DNA from: Massilia agri
GTDB lineage: Bacteria; Pseudomonadota; Gammaproteobacteria; Burkholderiales; Burkholderiaceae_D
Direction of reading: 5' to 3'
Length of the DNA: 64,000 nt
NCBI RefSeq assembly: GCF_024753255.1
Contig: NZ_JANUHA010000009.1
Span: 1 to 64,000 of the forward strand
Made by a program: the position numbers and the translations under genes. Positions 16,612 through 25,867 of the stretch are shown here, one piece after another; the first letter of the stretch is position 1, and every line of letters starts with the position of its first letter. Below the pieces are notes generated by a model. It was not told the DNA's origin. It saw only the letters and a list, made by a program, of their open reading frames with translations, and did not search any database.

Positions 16612-17775
16612 TTATTTCCCTTGCACAGCGCTGCCGGCGGCGCTGGCGACGCGGGCAGTGGCCATTTCGACCTTCTGGCCATCCTTCAGGTTCGAGGTCG
16701 GGGCGCGCAGCACGATGTCGCCCTGGGCCAGGCCCTGCTTGACTTCGAGGTTGCCGGTGCGCGGATCGCGGGCGCCGACCACCAGGTCGACTTTACTGAG
16801 GGTCTTGTCCTTGATGCGCCAGGTGTAGGCCTTGTCGCCGGACTTGACGACCGCCGCTTCCGGCAGCATCAGGGCATTGGTCGACTGGGCGTCGACACGG
16901 CCTTCGGCGTACAGTCCGGCCACTTTCGGCTGGGCCTTGTCGGCGAACTCGATCAGGACTTCGACCTGGCGGGTGATGGCGTTGGCGGCCGGGTCGATGC
17001 GCTTGACGATGCCGGCGAACTGCTGCTCGCCGTAGCCGTTGACGCGGAAGTTGACCTTCTGGCCGACCTTCACGGTGGCGATCGAATCGGCCGAGACGCG
17101 GCCTTCGAAGCGCATGCTGTTCGGGTCGATGACCTTGACCAGTTCCTTGCCGATGTTGGCGGTGTCGCCATTTGACACCTTGCGCTCCGAGACGATGCCG
17201 TCGAACGGTGCGCGCACCACGGTGCGGGACAGCTGCTGGCGGGCGGTGGCGGCGCGGCTCTTGGCGGCCGACAGTTCGCTCAGGGCGCTGTTGCGGCGCA
17301 CTTCGGCTTCATCCAGGCCGACGGCCGATGTCATGCCGGAGGCGCGCAGGGTCTTCATGCGCTCGAGCTGGCGGCTGGCCTGGTCGAGGGCCTGGCTGGC
17401 CGCGCGCACGGCTTCGTCGGCGGAGGAGACGGTGTCGCGGATCGCGGTTTCGTCGAGGCGCACCAGTACGTCGCCGCGCTTGACCGGCTCGCCGTTCTCT
17501 TTCAGGACCTGCAGCACGACGGCCGAGACTTCGGCGCGCAGGTCGGCCTTGCGCTCCGGCTGGATCGAACCGGTGACGACCGGGCCGCTCGACAGGATGT
17601 CACTCTGGATGGTCAGCACGTCTTCCGGTGCGACCTGCAGCTGCGTCGGACGCTTGTCCTTCGAATCGGCCTTGGCGGCCTGTGGCGCCCCTTCGGCGCC
17701 CGGCTTGGCGGGCTCCTTGCTGCAGGCGGCGAGCGCCGAGGCCAGGGCAAGGACGAGTAGTGTTTTGCGCAGCAT
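16612..17775 (-). CDS. RND efflux periplasmic adaptor subunit
   Basis: This is the membrane fusion protein linking the RND pump to an outer-membrane channel. The 387-residue product has a lipobox LAACSKE (Cys 18). A short lipoyl/barrel-sandwich region with VVLQVLKENGEPVKRGDVLVRLD follows, then a helical hairpin at about 110-175 and the second lipoyl half VVRAPFDGIVSERKVSNGD. Beta-barrel and membrane-proximal domains end in an Ala-rich tail. It is the first gene of a two-gene operon. A perfect palindrome lies about 30 bases upstream of the start. Confidence 0.93.
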   Translation of the reverse strand: MLRKTLLVLALASALAACSKEPAKPGAEGAPQAAKADSKDKRPTQLQVAPEDVLTIQSDILSSGPVVTGSIQPERKADLRAEVSAVVLQVLKENGEPVKRGDVLVRLDETAIRDTVSSADEAVRAASQALDQASRQLERMKTLRASGMTSAVGLDEAEVRRNSALSELSAAKSRAATARQQLSRTVVRAPFDGIVSERKVSNGDTANIGKELVKVIDPNSMRFEGRVSADSIATVKVGQKVNFRVNGYGEQQFAGIVKRIDPAANAITRQVEVLIEFADKAQPKVAGLYAEGRVDAQSTNALMLPEAAVVKSGDKAYTWRIKDKTLSKVDLVVGARDPRTGNLEVKQGLAQGDIVLRAPTSNLKDGQKVEMATARVASAAGSAVQGK

Positions 17776-17805
17776 GTGGTTCTCCAGAGAATGGACTCAG
17801 TTTGA

Positions 17806-17836
17806 AGGCTGTGAAAAATGCAATTTTTCACAGCCT
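17806..17836. promoter_or_regulatory. Perfect 14-bp palindrome upstream of the RND operon
   Basis: AGGCTGTGAAAAAT and ATTTTTCACAGCCT are exact inverted copies around a 3-base centre. It lies 31 bases upstream of the adaptor start on the minus strand. It could be an operator or, given the T-run in the stem, a leader hairpin. No regulator gene is adjacent. Confidence 0.55.
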
Positions 17837-18042
17837 CGTATTCTTTTAAAGGTGCGAATATGAACAGCCAGCGCGCAGTATTCAGTAGTGCCCTGGGGGC
17901 GTCAATTGACGACTCTGCATACTGCGGAAATCGAGGGATGAAATGCGGTATGACGCGACGAACTGCATACGGTATGGATGAAATGCGTTCGATTCCGGAC
18001 AGGGCGGACGTCCGGCTGTCCGCCCATCTATTAACTAAAAGA

Positions 18043-18462
18043 TCATGCTCCGAACAGGGCGTGGATCAGGAAGCCCATGCCGATGCCGGTGGCGATGCCG
18101 CCGCCGATCTCGACCAGGGTGTGGCCCATGCGCTCGCGCAGGACGATGTGGCCGACGGTATCGCAGGCCAGCTTGTTGATCGCGGCCGCCTGGCGCCCCA
18201 CGTGCTGGCGCAGGCTGTTGGCGTCGATCATGACGATGAAGGCGAGCGTCACGGCGACGCCGAAGGCCGGGTGGCCGATGCCCTCGCGCAGGGCGATCAG
18301 GGTGGCCATGCTGGTGACCACCGAGCTGTGGTTGCTGGGGAAGCCGCCGTTGCCTACCAGGTTGAAGGCCCAGCGGCGCTGGCGCGCACTGGTGATCAGG
18401 AACTTGATCGGGCCGACCACCATCCAGGTCAGCACGGGTGTGACGAGATACGCGAAATCCAT
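18043..18462 (-). CDS. Divergent PAP2 family protein (DUF212)
   Basis: This is a 139-residue membrane protein of the DUF212 (YuiD-like) family, distantly related to PAP2 phosphatases and haloperoxidases. The conserved NGGFPSNHSSVVTSMATLIALREG is the acid-phosphatase-like motif and carries the family's Ser and His. DANSLRQHVGRQA and GHTLVEIGGGIATGIGMGF complete the signature. Four hydrophobic segments are visible. No substrate is known for the family. It is transcribed away from the DUF475 gene. Confidence 0.87.
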   Translation of the reverse strand: MDFAYLVTPVLTWMVVGPIKFLITSARQRRWAFNLVGNGGFPSNHSSVVTSMATLIALREGIGHPAFGVAVTLAFIVMIDANSLRQHVGRQAAAINKLACDTVGHIVLRERMGHTLVEIGGGIATGIGMGFLIHALFGA

Positions 18463-18610
18463 TGTCTCTTCCAGGTGAATTAATGCCGGCCAGAATTATC
18501 TCAGAAGCAAGCCTGAACAGATACATTTTCCAGAGGCATTCTCGCGCCGCCGCTGGGACCGGAACGTTACTATGTTGGTAATACACACGAACACGAATAC
18601 GGGAGTCTTT

Positions 18611-19657
18611 ATGCGGCATTTCCGCTTGTCGATCGGGGTCACGGTCATCCTGATGGCGCTGGCCGGCTGGTGGGGCTACGAGCATGGTGGCGTCGGCGGT
18701 ATGCTACAGGCCTTGTGGATCACCGCGGTGCTTGGCGTATTGGAAGTGTCGCTTTCTTTCGACAATGCGGTCGTCAATGCCTCCGTGCTGCGCGGCTGGA
18801 ATGAGTTCTGGCGCAAATTGTTCCTTACCGTCGGCATCCTGGTGGCCGTCTTCGGCATGCGCCTGATTTTCCCCCTCGTGATCGTCTCGGCCGCGACCGG
18901 CCTGGGCCTGATCGAGGTCTGGCACATGGCGATCGACAATCCCAAGGAGTATTCGCGCCACCTCACCGAGAAGCACGCCGAGGTGGCGGCCTTCGGCGGG
19001 GCCTTCCTGATGCTGGTCTTCCTGAACTTCCTGTTCGACGAGGAGAAGGAACTGCACTGGCTGGGCTGGATCGAGGAAAAGGTGGGCAAGTACGGCACCG
19101 AGGGCCTGGCCATCCTCCTGACGCTCTCGGCGGTGTGTGGCGCCATGTACCTGATGGAACCGGCGCGCAAGCTCCCGGTGCTGATCGCCGGCGTCAGCGG
19201 CGTGCTCGTGTATATCGGCGTGCAGTGGATCAGCGGCCTGCTGGAAAAAGAAGAAGAAGACCCGGCAGTGGGCAAGATGATCGCCCAGGGCAGCATCGGC
19301 GGCTTCCTCTACCTGGAAGTGCTGGACGCCTCCTTCAGCTTCGATGGCGTGATCGGCGCCTTCGCCATCACCAACGACGTCGTCATCATCATGCTCGGGC
19401 TGGCCATCGGCGCCATGTTCGTGCGTTCGATGACGGTGTTCCTGGTCTACAAGGGCACGCTCGACGAATTCGTCTTCCTGGAACACGGGGCGCACTACGC
19501 GATCGGCATCCTGGCCGTGATCATGTTCGCCAGCGTGCACTACCACATTCCCGAGTGGTTCACGGGACTGTCGGGGCTGGCCTTCATCCTGGTCTCGCTG
19601 TGGTCCTCGGTGCGTTACCGGCGGCGCATGGAGAGCGAGGGACGTGCGCCCGCATAG
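18611..19657 (+). CDS. DUF475 / TerC-like integral membrane protein
   Basis: This is an integral membrane protein of the TerC superfamily, of which some members export manganese or calcium or confer tellurite resistance. The hallmark acidic motif occurs twice: EVSLSFDNAVVNASVL near residue 43 and LEVLDASFSFDGVIGAFA near 235. About nine hydrophobic helices are seen. ATG 18611 has GGAG upstream and gives 348 residues; ATG 18572 is in frame but has no ribosome site. Metal transport is inferred from the acidic helix motifs. Confidence 0.88.
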   Translation: MRHFRLSIGVTVILMALAGWWGYEHGGVGGMLQALWITAVLGVLEVSLSFDNAVVNASVLRGWNEFWRKLFLTVGILVAVFGMRLIFPLVIVSAATGLGLIEVWHMAIDNPKEYSRHLTEKHAEVAAFGGAFLMLVFLNFLFDEEKELHWLGWIEEKVGKYGTEGLAILLTLSAVCGAMYLMEPARKLPVLIAGVSGVLVYIGVQWISGLLEKEEEDPAVGKMIAQGSIGGFLYLEVLDASFSFDGVIGAFAITNDVVIIMLGLAIGAMFVRSMTVFLVYKGTLDEFVFLEHGAHYAIGILAVIMFASVHYHIPEWFTGLSGLAFILVSLWSSVRYRRRMESEGRAPA

Positions 19658-19768
19658 TGTCTGCCAGGCAGGGCATTTTGCTATTCAGCCCAGACATGGC
19701 AGAATGTGCGCGGCCGCTCTGCTGCCATCCTGACAACTCTCTTTGATTCTTTCACTACATACCGCGCC

Positions 19769-20185
19769 ATGCCCAAGACCATGCCGAAACGCGCCACCGC
19801 CCTCCTCCTGTCCGCCCTCGCCGCCATCGTCGTGCTGTTCGGGCTGTACACCTGGTTCACCCTGAGCTGGTCGTATTCGGAAGGCGAACGGGCGGGCTAC
19901 CTGCAGAAGTTCTCGAAGAAGGGCTGGCTGTGCAAGACCTGGGAGGGCGAGATCCTGCTGTCGAGCATGCCGGGCGCCATTCCCGAGCGCTTCGCCTTCA
20001 CCGTGCGCGACGAGGCAGTGGTCAGGCAGCTGCAGAACGCCATGGGGCAGCGGGTGCAGATCTCCTACGAGCAGCACGTCGGCGTGCCGACCTCGTGCTT
20101 CGGGGAGACGGAGTATTTCGCGACGAAAGCGAGCACCGGGCCGGTCAATCCGGTGGCGCCGAGCCAGGCCGGCGCCACCCAGTAA
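19769..20185 (+). CDS. Membrane-anchored hypothetical protein
   Basis: The 138-residue product has one N-terminal membrane helix (ALLLSALAAIVVLFGLYTWF) and a periplasmic domain with SYSEGERAGYLQKFSKKGWLCKTWEGEILLS. Two Cys (in GWLCKTWEG and PTSCFGET) could form a disulfide. The region is typical of a widespread but uncharacterised proteobacterial family. ATG 19769 was chosen because the upstream in-frame part (from 19706) reads through noncoding sequence. It converges on the coiled-coil gene, with a strong hairpin between. Confidence 0.8.
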   Translation: MPKTMPKRATALLLSALAAIVVLFGLYTWFTLSWSYSEGERAGYLQKFSKKGWLCKTWEGEILLSSMPGAIPERFAFTVRDEAVVRQLQNAMGQRVQISYEQHVGVPTSCFGETEYFATKASTGPVNPVAPSQAGATQ

Positions 20186-20207
20186 TACGCTTCGCATATC
20201 GTTACAC

Positions 20208-20238
20208 CATCACTGATATGCCCAGCATATCAGTGATG
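20208..20238. terminator. Perfect hairpin between convergent genes
   Basis: CATCACTGATATG and CATATCAGTGATG form a 13-bp perfect stem with a 5-base loop. It lies between the stops of two convergent genes and may end transcripts from both sides, though T-runs are poor. Confidence 0.5.
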
Positions 20239-20239
20239 C

Positions 20240-22606
20240 TTAATCCTGCTCGTTCTTTCTCTGGCTGGCGATCACGTCGGCCAGGCGTGTCACCGCCTGG
20301 GTTGCCGAGGCCGGCTGCTTGAAGCGCCCCAGGACCTCGCGCGTGATGTTGACCGAGGCCACCCGGTGCTCGGCTTCCGCCTTGCGTTCGCCGATCGCCT
20401 TCTCGGTCGCGGCCAGTTCTCCGCTGTGCTCGTCGAAACGCTGGGCTTCCAGGTCGGCCAGTTCCTTGCGCGCCTCCATCATGCGCTGGGTGGCCTGGGC
20501 GGCCTTGCGCTGCATGTCGGCGTGGCGCTGGGCGTGTTCCAGCAGGGCGCGCTGGGCGTCGCGCTTCTCGACCGCCGCCTGCAGGCCGGCCAGCTCGGCC
20601 GCTTCGCGCTCGCGCGCCAACCTGGCCTGCTCTTCCTCGGCATCCGCCCTCGCCTGCGCCGCCTGGGCGGCGGCCTGCTCGGAGGCCAGGCGCGCCGCAG
20701 CGGCCTCGCTGGCGCGGGCGTCGGCCTGGGCCTGCTGGCGCTGGGCCTCCAGCTTGCGTTCGACCTGGGCCAGCGATTCGCGCGCGGCTTCGGTGCTCGA
20801 TCGCTCGGAAGCGATCGCAGCTTCCGTCAGGTCGAGCTGACGGCGCTCGGCCGCGGCGCGCTCGGCCTGGGCAGCCGCCAGTTCCACGGCTTTTTTCGCC
20901 TGGGCGCGCTGGGCCGCGGCGGCCGCTTCCGCATGTTCCGCCTCCTCGATGGCGGCGCGCGCCTGCTCGCGCTGGGCCGCCAGGGCCGCCTGCTGCGCGG
21001 CTTCGGCGCGGCGTTCGGCCTCGAGCTGTTCGCGCAGCTGGGCCGCCGTCTCGCTCGCCGCGCGGGCGCGGCTTTCCGCCGCCTGGGCCAGCGCGCGCTC
21101 GGCCTGCAATTGTTCTTCCTCGCGTTTCACGGCCGCTTCCTCGGCCGCGACGCGCTCGCGTTCGGCCAGTAGCCGCCGCTCGGCGCCTTCGGCGCGGCGC
21201 TGCGCGGCTTCCTCGGCCTGGGCCCTGGCCGCGGCCTGCTCGCGCACGGCCGCCATCGCCGCTTCCTCTGCCGCGTTTTCCCGGGCTTGCGCCTCGGCCA
21301 CTTCACGCGCCAGGGCGGCGCGTTCCTCGGCCAGTGCGCGCTGGCGCTGTTCTTCCCCGGCCTGGCGGCGTGCCGCTTCCAATGCCGCTTCGTCGGCCGC
21401 CGCGCGCTCGCGCGCATGCGCCGCCGCGACGGTCTCGGCCTCCAGCCGCGCCTGGGCCTGCTGGCTCGCCTCTTCCTCGGCGCGGGCGCGCTCCTCGGAT
21501 ACCTCGCGCAGCTTGCGGTCGGCCTCGATGCGCGCCTCGGTGGCGGCGATGATGCGGTTCTCGGCCTCGCGCCGCGCGGCCGCGCTGGCGGCAGCCATCT
21601 GTTCCATGCGCTCGCGGTGGGTGGCGGCGTCGCGTATTTCCTTTTCGGTTTCCAGGCGCATGCGCAGCGACTGGGCGGCGACGCGCTCCGATTCCGCCTG
21701 GGCCAGCGCGATCGCTTCGCGCTCCTGTTCGATGTGGGCCAGGGCGCGGGCTTCTTCCAGCGCCCGCGCCTCGGCGGCCGCACGCGCAAACGCCGCGGTG
21801 AGCGCCACCTGGTCGGCGCGTTCGCGCTGCTGGGTCAGTTCCAGCGCCTCGGCTTCGGCCTGGGCCAGTTTCTCGGCGGTCTGGCGGGCGCCCCGTTCGG
21901 CGCGCTCGCGCTCGCGCGCCAGGATCGCCACGCGCGCATCGGCGCTGGCGTTGTGCAGGACTTCTTCCTTGGCCGCTTCCACGGCGGCCATGCGCTCGGC
22001 CGCCTGCAGGCGCGCCTGTTCGGTCTGGGCCAGCAATTCCTCGGCGGCCTTGGCCGCCTGGGCCGCCATCTCGGCCTGGGCCTCGACCTGGGCGGCGGCG
22101 CGGCGCCGCGCTTCTTCTTCGGCACGGGCGCGCGCCTCGGCGGCCATGCGGGTTTCGGTATCGTTCTGGAGGCGGGCGCGCAGCTCGGCGGTTTCCTGGC
22201 GAATCGCTTCCAGGCGCTCGTTCGATGCCTGGGCGGCGGCGCGCAGCGATTCCAGGCGGTCGCGGTTGGCGGCGATCGCTTCCTCGGAAGCCTGGGCATT
22301 TGCCAGGGCGGCGGCGGTCGCGGCCGCATCCATGGCGGCGCGTTCCTCGGCCAGCGAGCGGGCGCGGCTCTCGGCATGGGCGCGGCTCTCGGCGGCGACA
22401 TTCGCCTTGGCCTCGGCCTCGACGCGCGCGATGGCCTCCTGGATCTCGCGCATGTCCATCGGCGCGCGGCCGGCGGGTTTCGGAGCGGCGGGCTCCTCGT
22501 CAGCCGCCGGCGGCACGACGCTTCCTGCGTGGGACGTGCGCGTAGGCGAAAGGTCGATCGTGAAATCGGAATCGTCGGGCTGGGGCTTGATGGGTTCCAT
22601 GCTCAT
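20240..22606 (-). CDS. Very long Ala/Glu/Arg coiled-coil protein, hypothetical
   Basis: The 788-residue product is almost entirely predicted coiled coil. After about 65 residues of a Pro-rich, acidic N-terminus (with DFTIDLSPTRTS), heptads rich in Ala, Glu, Arg and Gln run to about residue 770 (for example RAEAEEEARRR-like stretches). No signal peptide or membrane helix is seen, so it is probably cytoplasmic. It resembles TolA-like or cytoskeletal filament proteins only in composition. Function unknown. It starts about 100 bases from the srkA-like gene's stop, and both are on the minus strand. Confidence 0.75.
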   Translation of the reverse strand: MSMEPIKPQPDDSDFTIDLSPTRTSHAGSVVPPAADEEPAAPKPAGRAPMDMREIQEAIARVEAEAKANVAAESRAHAESRARSLAEERAAMDAAATAAALANAQASEEAIAANRDRLESLRAAAQASNERLEAIRQETAELRARLQNDTETRMAAEARARAEEEARRRAAAQVEAQAEMAAQAAKAAEELLAQTEQARLQAAERMAAVEAAKEEVLHNASADARVAILARERERAERGARQTAEKLAQAEAEALELTQQRERADQVALTAAFARAAAEARALEEARALAHIEQEREAIALAQAESERVAAQSLRMRLETEKEIRDAATHRERMEQMAAASAAARREAENRIIAATEARIEADRKLREVSEERARAEEEASQQAQARLEAETVAAAHARERAAADEAALEAARRQAGEEQRQRALAEERAALAREVAEAQARENAAEEAAMAAVREQAAARAQAEEAAQRRAEGAERRLLAERERVAAEEAAVKREEEQLQAERALAQAAESRARAASETAAQLREQLEAERRAEAAQQAALAAQREQARAAIEEAEHAEAAAAAQRAQAKKAVELAAAQAERAAAERRQLDLTEAAIASERSSTEAARESLAQVERKLEAQRQQAQADARASEAAAARLASEQAAAQAAQARADAEEEQARLAREREAAELAGLQAAVEKRDAQRALLEHAQRHADMQRKAAQATQRMMEARKELADLEAQRFDEHSGELAATEKAIGERKAEAEHRVASVNITREVLGRFKQPASATQAVTRLADVIASQRKNEQD

Positions 22607-22706
22607 TCTCGGAATTGGACTGCGTCGATGTGATTATCCGGCAAATCCGGCGCGCACGGCACGCCGAACTGGACGGTGAAATCCGGGCAATTCCTCTTAT
22701 TCAATA

Positions 22707-23699
22707 TCACACCGGCCAGAGCGGCGGCTCGTCCATCAAGGCCACCTGCTCGCGCAGCTCGAGGATGCGGTCTTGCCAGTAACGCTGGGTGTTGAACCAG
22801 GGGAAAGCCTGCGGGAAGGCGGGATCGTCCCAGCGCATCGCCAGCCAGCAGGAATAATGGATCAGGCGCAGGGTGCGCAGGGCTTCGACCAGGTAGAGCT
22901 GGCGCGGGTGGAACTCGCAGAAGTCCTCGTAGCCGGCCAGCACGTCGGCCATCTGGGACACCATCTCCTGGCGCTCGCCGGAGAGCAGCATCCACAGGTC
23001 CTGCACGGCCGGGCCCATGCGGCTGTCGTCGAAGTCGACGAAGTGCGGGCCGTCGGGCGTCCACAGCACGTTGCCGCCGTGGCAGTCGCCGTGCAGGCGC
23101 AGCAGCGGCAACTCGCCCGCGCGCTCGTAGCAGCGCGCCACCCCGTCCAGGGCCTGCTCGACCACGCTGGACCAGGTCGCCAGGAGCTCGGGGGGAACGA
23201 AATCATGGCTGCGCAGCCAGTCGTAGGGCTCGCGCCCGAAGGTCTGCGCATCCAGCGTCGGCCGATGTTCGAAAGGCCGCGCGGCGCCCACCGCGTGGAT
23301 GCGGCCGATGAAGCGTCCGATCCACTCCAGCGTGGCCGGGTCGCCCAGCTCGGGCGCGCGTCCGCCGCGGCGCGGGAAGACCGCGAAGCGGTAGCCGGCG
23401 GCCAGGTGCAGCGTGCGCCCGTCGATGAGGGAGGGCGGCACCGCCGGGATCTCGCTCTCCGCCAGCTCGGCGATGAAGGCGTGCTCCTCGAGGATGGCGG
23501 CATCGCTCCAGCGCTGCGGGCGGTAGAACTTGACCACCACCGGCGGCCCCTCTTCCATGCCGACCTGGTAGACGCGGTTTTCGTAGCTGTTCAGGGCCAG
23601 CAGGCGGCCGTCGCCGTACAGGCCGACGCTTTCGACCGCCTCCAGCACGGTTTGCGGGTCGAGGCGCTCGAACGGATGGGCCTGGCTCTTCGTTTCCAT
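22707..23699 (-). CDS. srkA: Stress response kinase A-like serine/threonine kinase
   Basis: This is an APH-fold kinase matching SrkA (YihE), which in E. coli phosphorylates Ser/Thr and counters MazEF-linked cell death. Seen are N-terminal ENRVYQVGMEEG, the Lys of VVVKFYRP, the catalytic loop LHGDCHGGNVLW, the metal-binding VDFDDSRMGPAVQDLWM, and C-terminal HYSCWLAMRW. From ATG 23699, which has GGAG 9 bases upstream, it is 330 residues, the family length; ATG 23714 is an alternative. Confidence 0.9.
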   Translation of the reverse strand: METKSQAHPFERLDPQTVLEAVESVGLYGDGRLLALNSYENRVYQVGMEEGPPVVVKFYRPQRWSDAAILEEHAFIAELAESEIPAVPPSLIDGRTLHLAAGYRFAVFPRRGGRAPELGDPATLEWIGRFIGRIHAVGAARPFEHRPTLDAQTFGREPYDWLRSHDFVPPELLATWSSVVEQALDGVARCYERAGELPLLRLHGDCHGGNVLWTPDGPHFVDFDDSRMGPAVQDLWMLLSGERQEMVSQMADVLAGYEDFCEFHPRQLYLVEALRTLRLIHYSCWLAMRWDDPAFPQAFPWFNTQRYWQDRILELREQVALMDEPPLWPV

Positions 23700-23830
23700 A
23701 GACGGTTTCTCCATCCGCCCATTGTAAGCGCCGCCCCCTCCCTCCTCCTAATGCGGGCGCATCACGTTTTCCGTGCTTCGCCGGTCCGCAACGGTTACAC
23801 TGGCGCCTTCCAACGCAACATGAGCCTCAC

Positions 23831-24517
<687 letters not shown>

Positions 24518-24521
24518 TCTT

Positions 24522-24575
24522 GTAGGGTGGTCGGCTCCGCCGACCGCGCGTTCAAACGCGGGCTGCGCAGCCCGC
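24522..24575. repeat. Half copy of dispersed repeat plus hairpin, copy 2
   Basis: GTAGGGTGGTCGGCT-CCGCCGACCGCGCGTTCAA (24522-24555) matches the arm of the repeat at 32481, but the second arm is missing. It runs directly into a perfect palindrome, GCGGGCTGCGCAGCCCGC (24558-24575). It sits between convergent genes. Confidence 0.7.
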
Positions 24576-24582
24576 TCGCAAC

Positions 24583-25734
24583 TCAGGCAGCCGTTTCCAG
24601 CACGTCCCCACCCAGCCCCGCCAACAAATCCTGGGGCCGCACGATCCCGGTGAGGCGCCCCTCGGCGTCCACCACATACACCTGCTGCGCCCCGTCATGG
24701 AAACGCGCCAGCAGCGCCGCCAGCGGCGCATTGTCCCGCAGCGCCACGAATTCCATCTCGACCAGGCTGCCCACGGTCGGCGCCGTATCGCGGCCGAACA
24801 GCAGCGCCGTCGCCCGCCGCGCCCGCGCCGGCAGCGGCCGCGTCGCCGCGCCGCCGACCGCCACCAGGGCCGCCATGCTCAGCACACCGACCGGCCGCCC
24901 CTCGCTGTCGAGCACCGGCAGCGCCGGCTCGCCATGGCGCAGCAGCAGCGCACGGGCCGCCGCCAGCGGCATCTCCGGACTCAGGGTGGCCGGCAGCGGA
25001 TGCGCCACCGCGCCGCAGGTCTGCTGGCGCGCCCGGCGCTCGGCGGCGCGCTGTTCGGTGTCGGCCAGGATCGAGGCCAGGTCGTCGCGGCTGACGTCGA
25101 GCGTCTCGCCATAGTTGTCCAGCGCCGCGTCCAGGTCTTCGCGCGCGAACCCCGCCTTCTGCTCGGGCGGGCGCACTGCCGGCTGCACGTGCGGATAGCG
25201 GTGTCCCGACAGATTGTTCCAGGCGACGGCGCCCAGCACCATCAGCACCGAATTCACGCCCACGGGCGCCAGGGCAAACCACAATCCCGCCTTCTGTACC
25301 GCCGCGCCGCCCAGCACCGCGGTGACGGCCACCGCCCCGCCCGGCGGATGCAGGCAGCGCAGCGCGGCCATCGCGGCGATCGCCAGGCCGCCCGCCAGCG
25401 GTGCGGTCCACAGGGGATCGCCCAGCTGGACACAGGCGGCGCCGACCAGGGCCGAGACGACGTTGCCGCCGATGACGGGCCAGGGCTGGGCCAGCGGCGC
25501 AGCCGGCAGGCAGAACAGGAGCACTGCCGAGGCGGCCATCGGCGCGACCAGGTAAGGCAGGGCCGCGGCGAAGGTGCCGCCCAGGGCGGCGCGGGTCACC
25601 AGGGCGGTGGCCAGGAGGGCCAGCAAGGCCCCCAGGGCGGAACGCGCCTGGCCGGAGAATGTGGCGGGTCCGGCCGGGCGCAGGCGCCGCAGCCGCTGGA
25701 GCAGCATGGAGAACATGGACAGGAAATGCAGCAA
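24583..25734 (-). CDS. HPP family membrane protein with CBS domains
   Basis: An HPP-family membrane domain occupies about residues 30-165, with the family motif ALRCLHPPGGAVAVTAV and four or so helices. A cytoplasmic CBS pair follows at about 240-380 (seen in LPVLDSEGRPVGVLSMAALVAV and VYVDAEGRLTGIVRPQDLL). Some HPP proteins transport nitrite or serve ion transport, and CBS pairs bind adenosyl ligands. The actual substrate is unknown. The 383-residue length is usual for the fused form. The gene is divergent from the metallo-hydrolase gene. Confidence 0.88.
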   Translation of the reverse strand: MLHFLSMFSMLLQRLRRLRPAGPATFSGQARSALGALLALLATALVTRAALGGTFAAALPYLVAPMAASAVLLFCLPAAPLAQPWPVIGGNVVSALVGAACVQLGDPLWTAPLAGGLAIAAMAALRCLHPPGGAVAVTAVLGGAAVQKAGLWFALAPVGVNSVLMVLGAVAWNNLSGHRYPHVQPAVRPPEQKAGFAREDLDAALDNYGETLDVSRDDLASILADTEQRAAERRARQQTCGAVAHPLPATLSPEMPLAAARALLLRHGEPALPVLDSEGRPVGVLSMAALVAVGGAATRPLPARARRATALLFGRDTAPTVGSLVEMEFVALRDNAPLAALLARFHDGAQQVYVVDAEGRLTGIVRPQDLLAGLGGDVLETAA

Positions 25735-25867
25735 ATGAGCCCGCCATTACACCACAGCTTGCGCGATTCTGCCCGAGGTGAGTGGCGAAGAGCATTCCAC
25801 GGTGCAATCATGTAGGATATGCAACCCAAGCGGCCGCTGCCGCAGACCACAACAACAAGGACCCGCG

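Noticed and set aside
17860-18483. Plus-strand frame over the DUF212 gene
   Set aside because: It lies antisense to the clear DUF212 gene and has no family features.
20319-22679. Long plus-strand reading frames opposite the coiled-coil gene
   Set aside because: They are shadows of the Ala/Arg/Glu-rich minus-strand gene: codon bias in that gene keeps other frames free of stops. They give Ala/Ser/Arg strings without domains.
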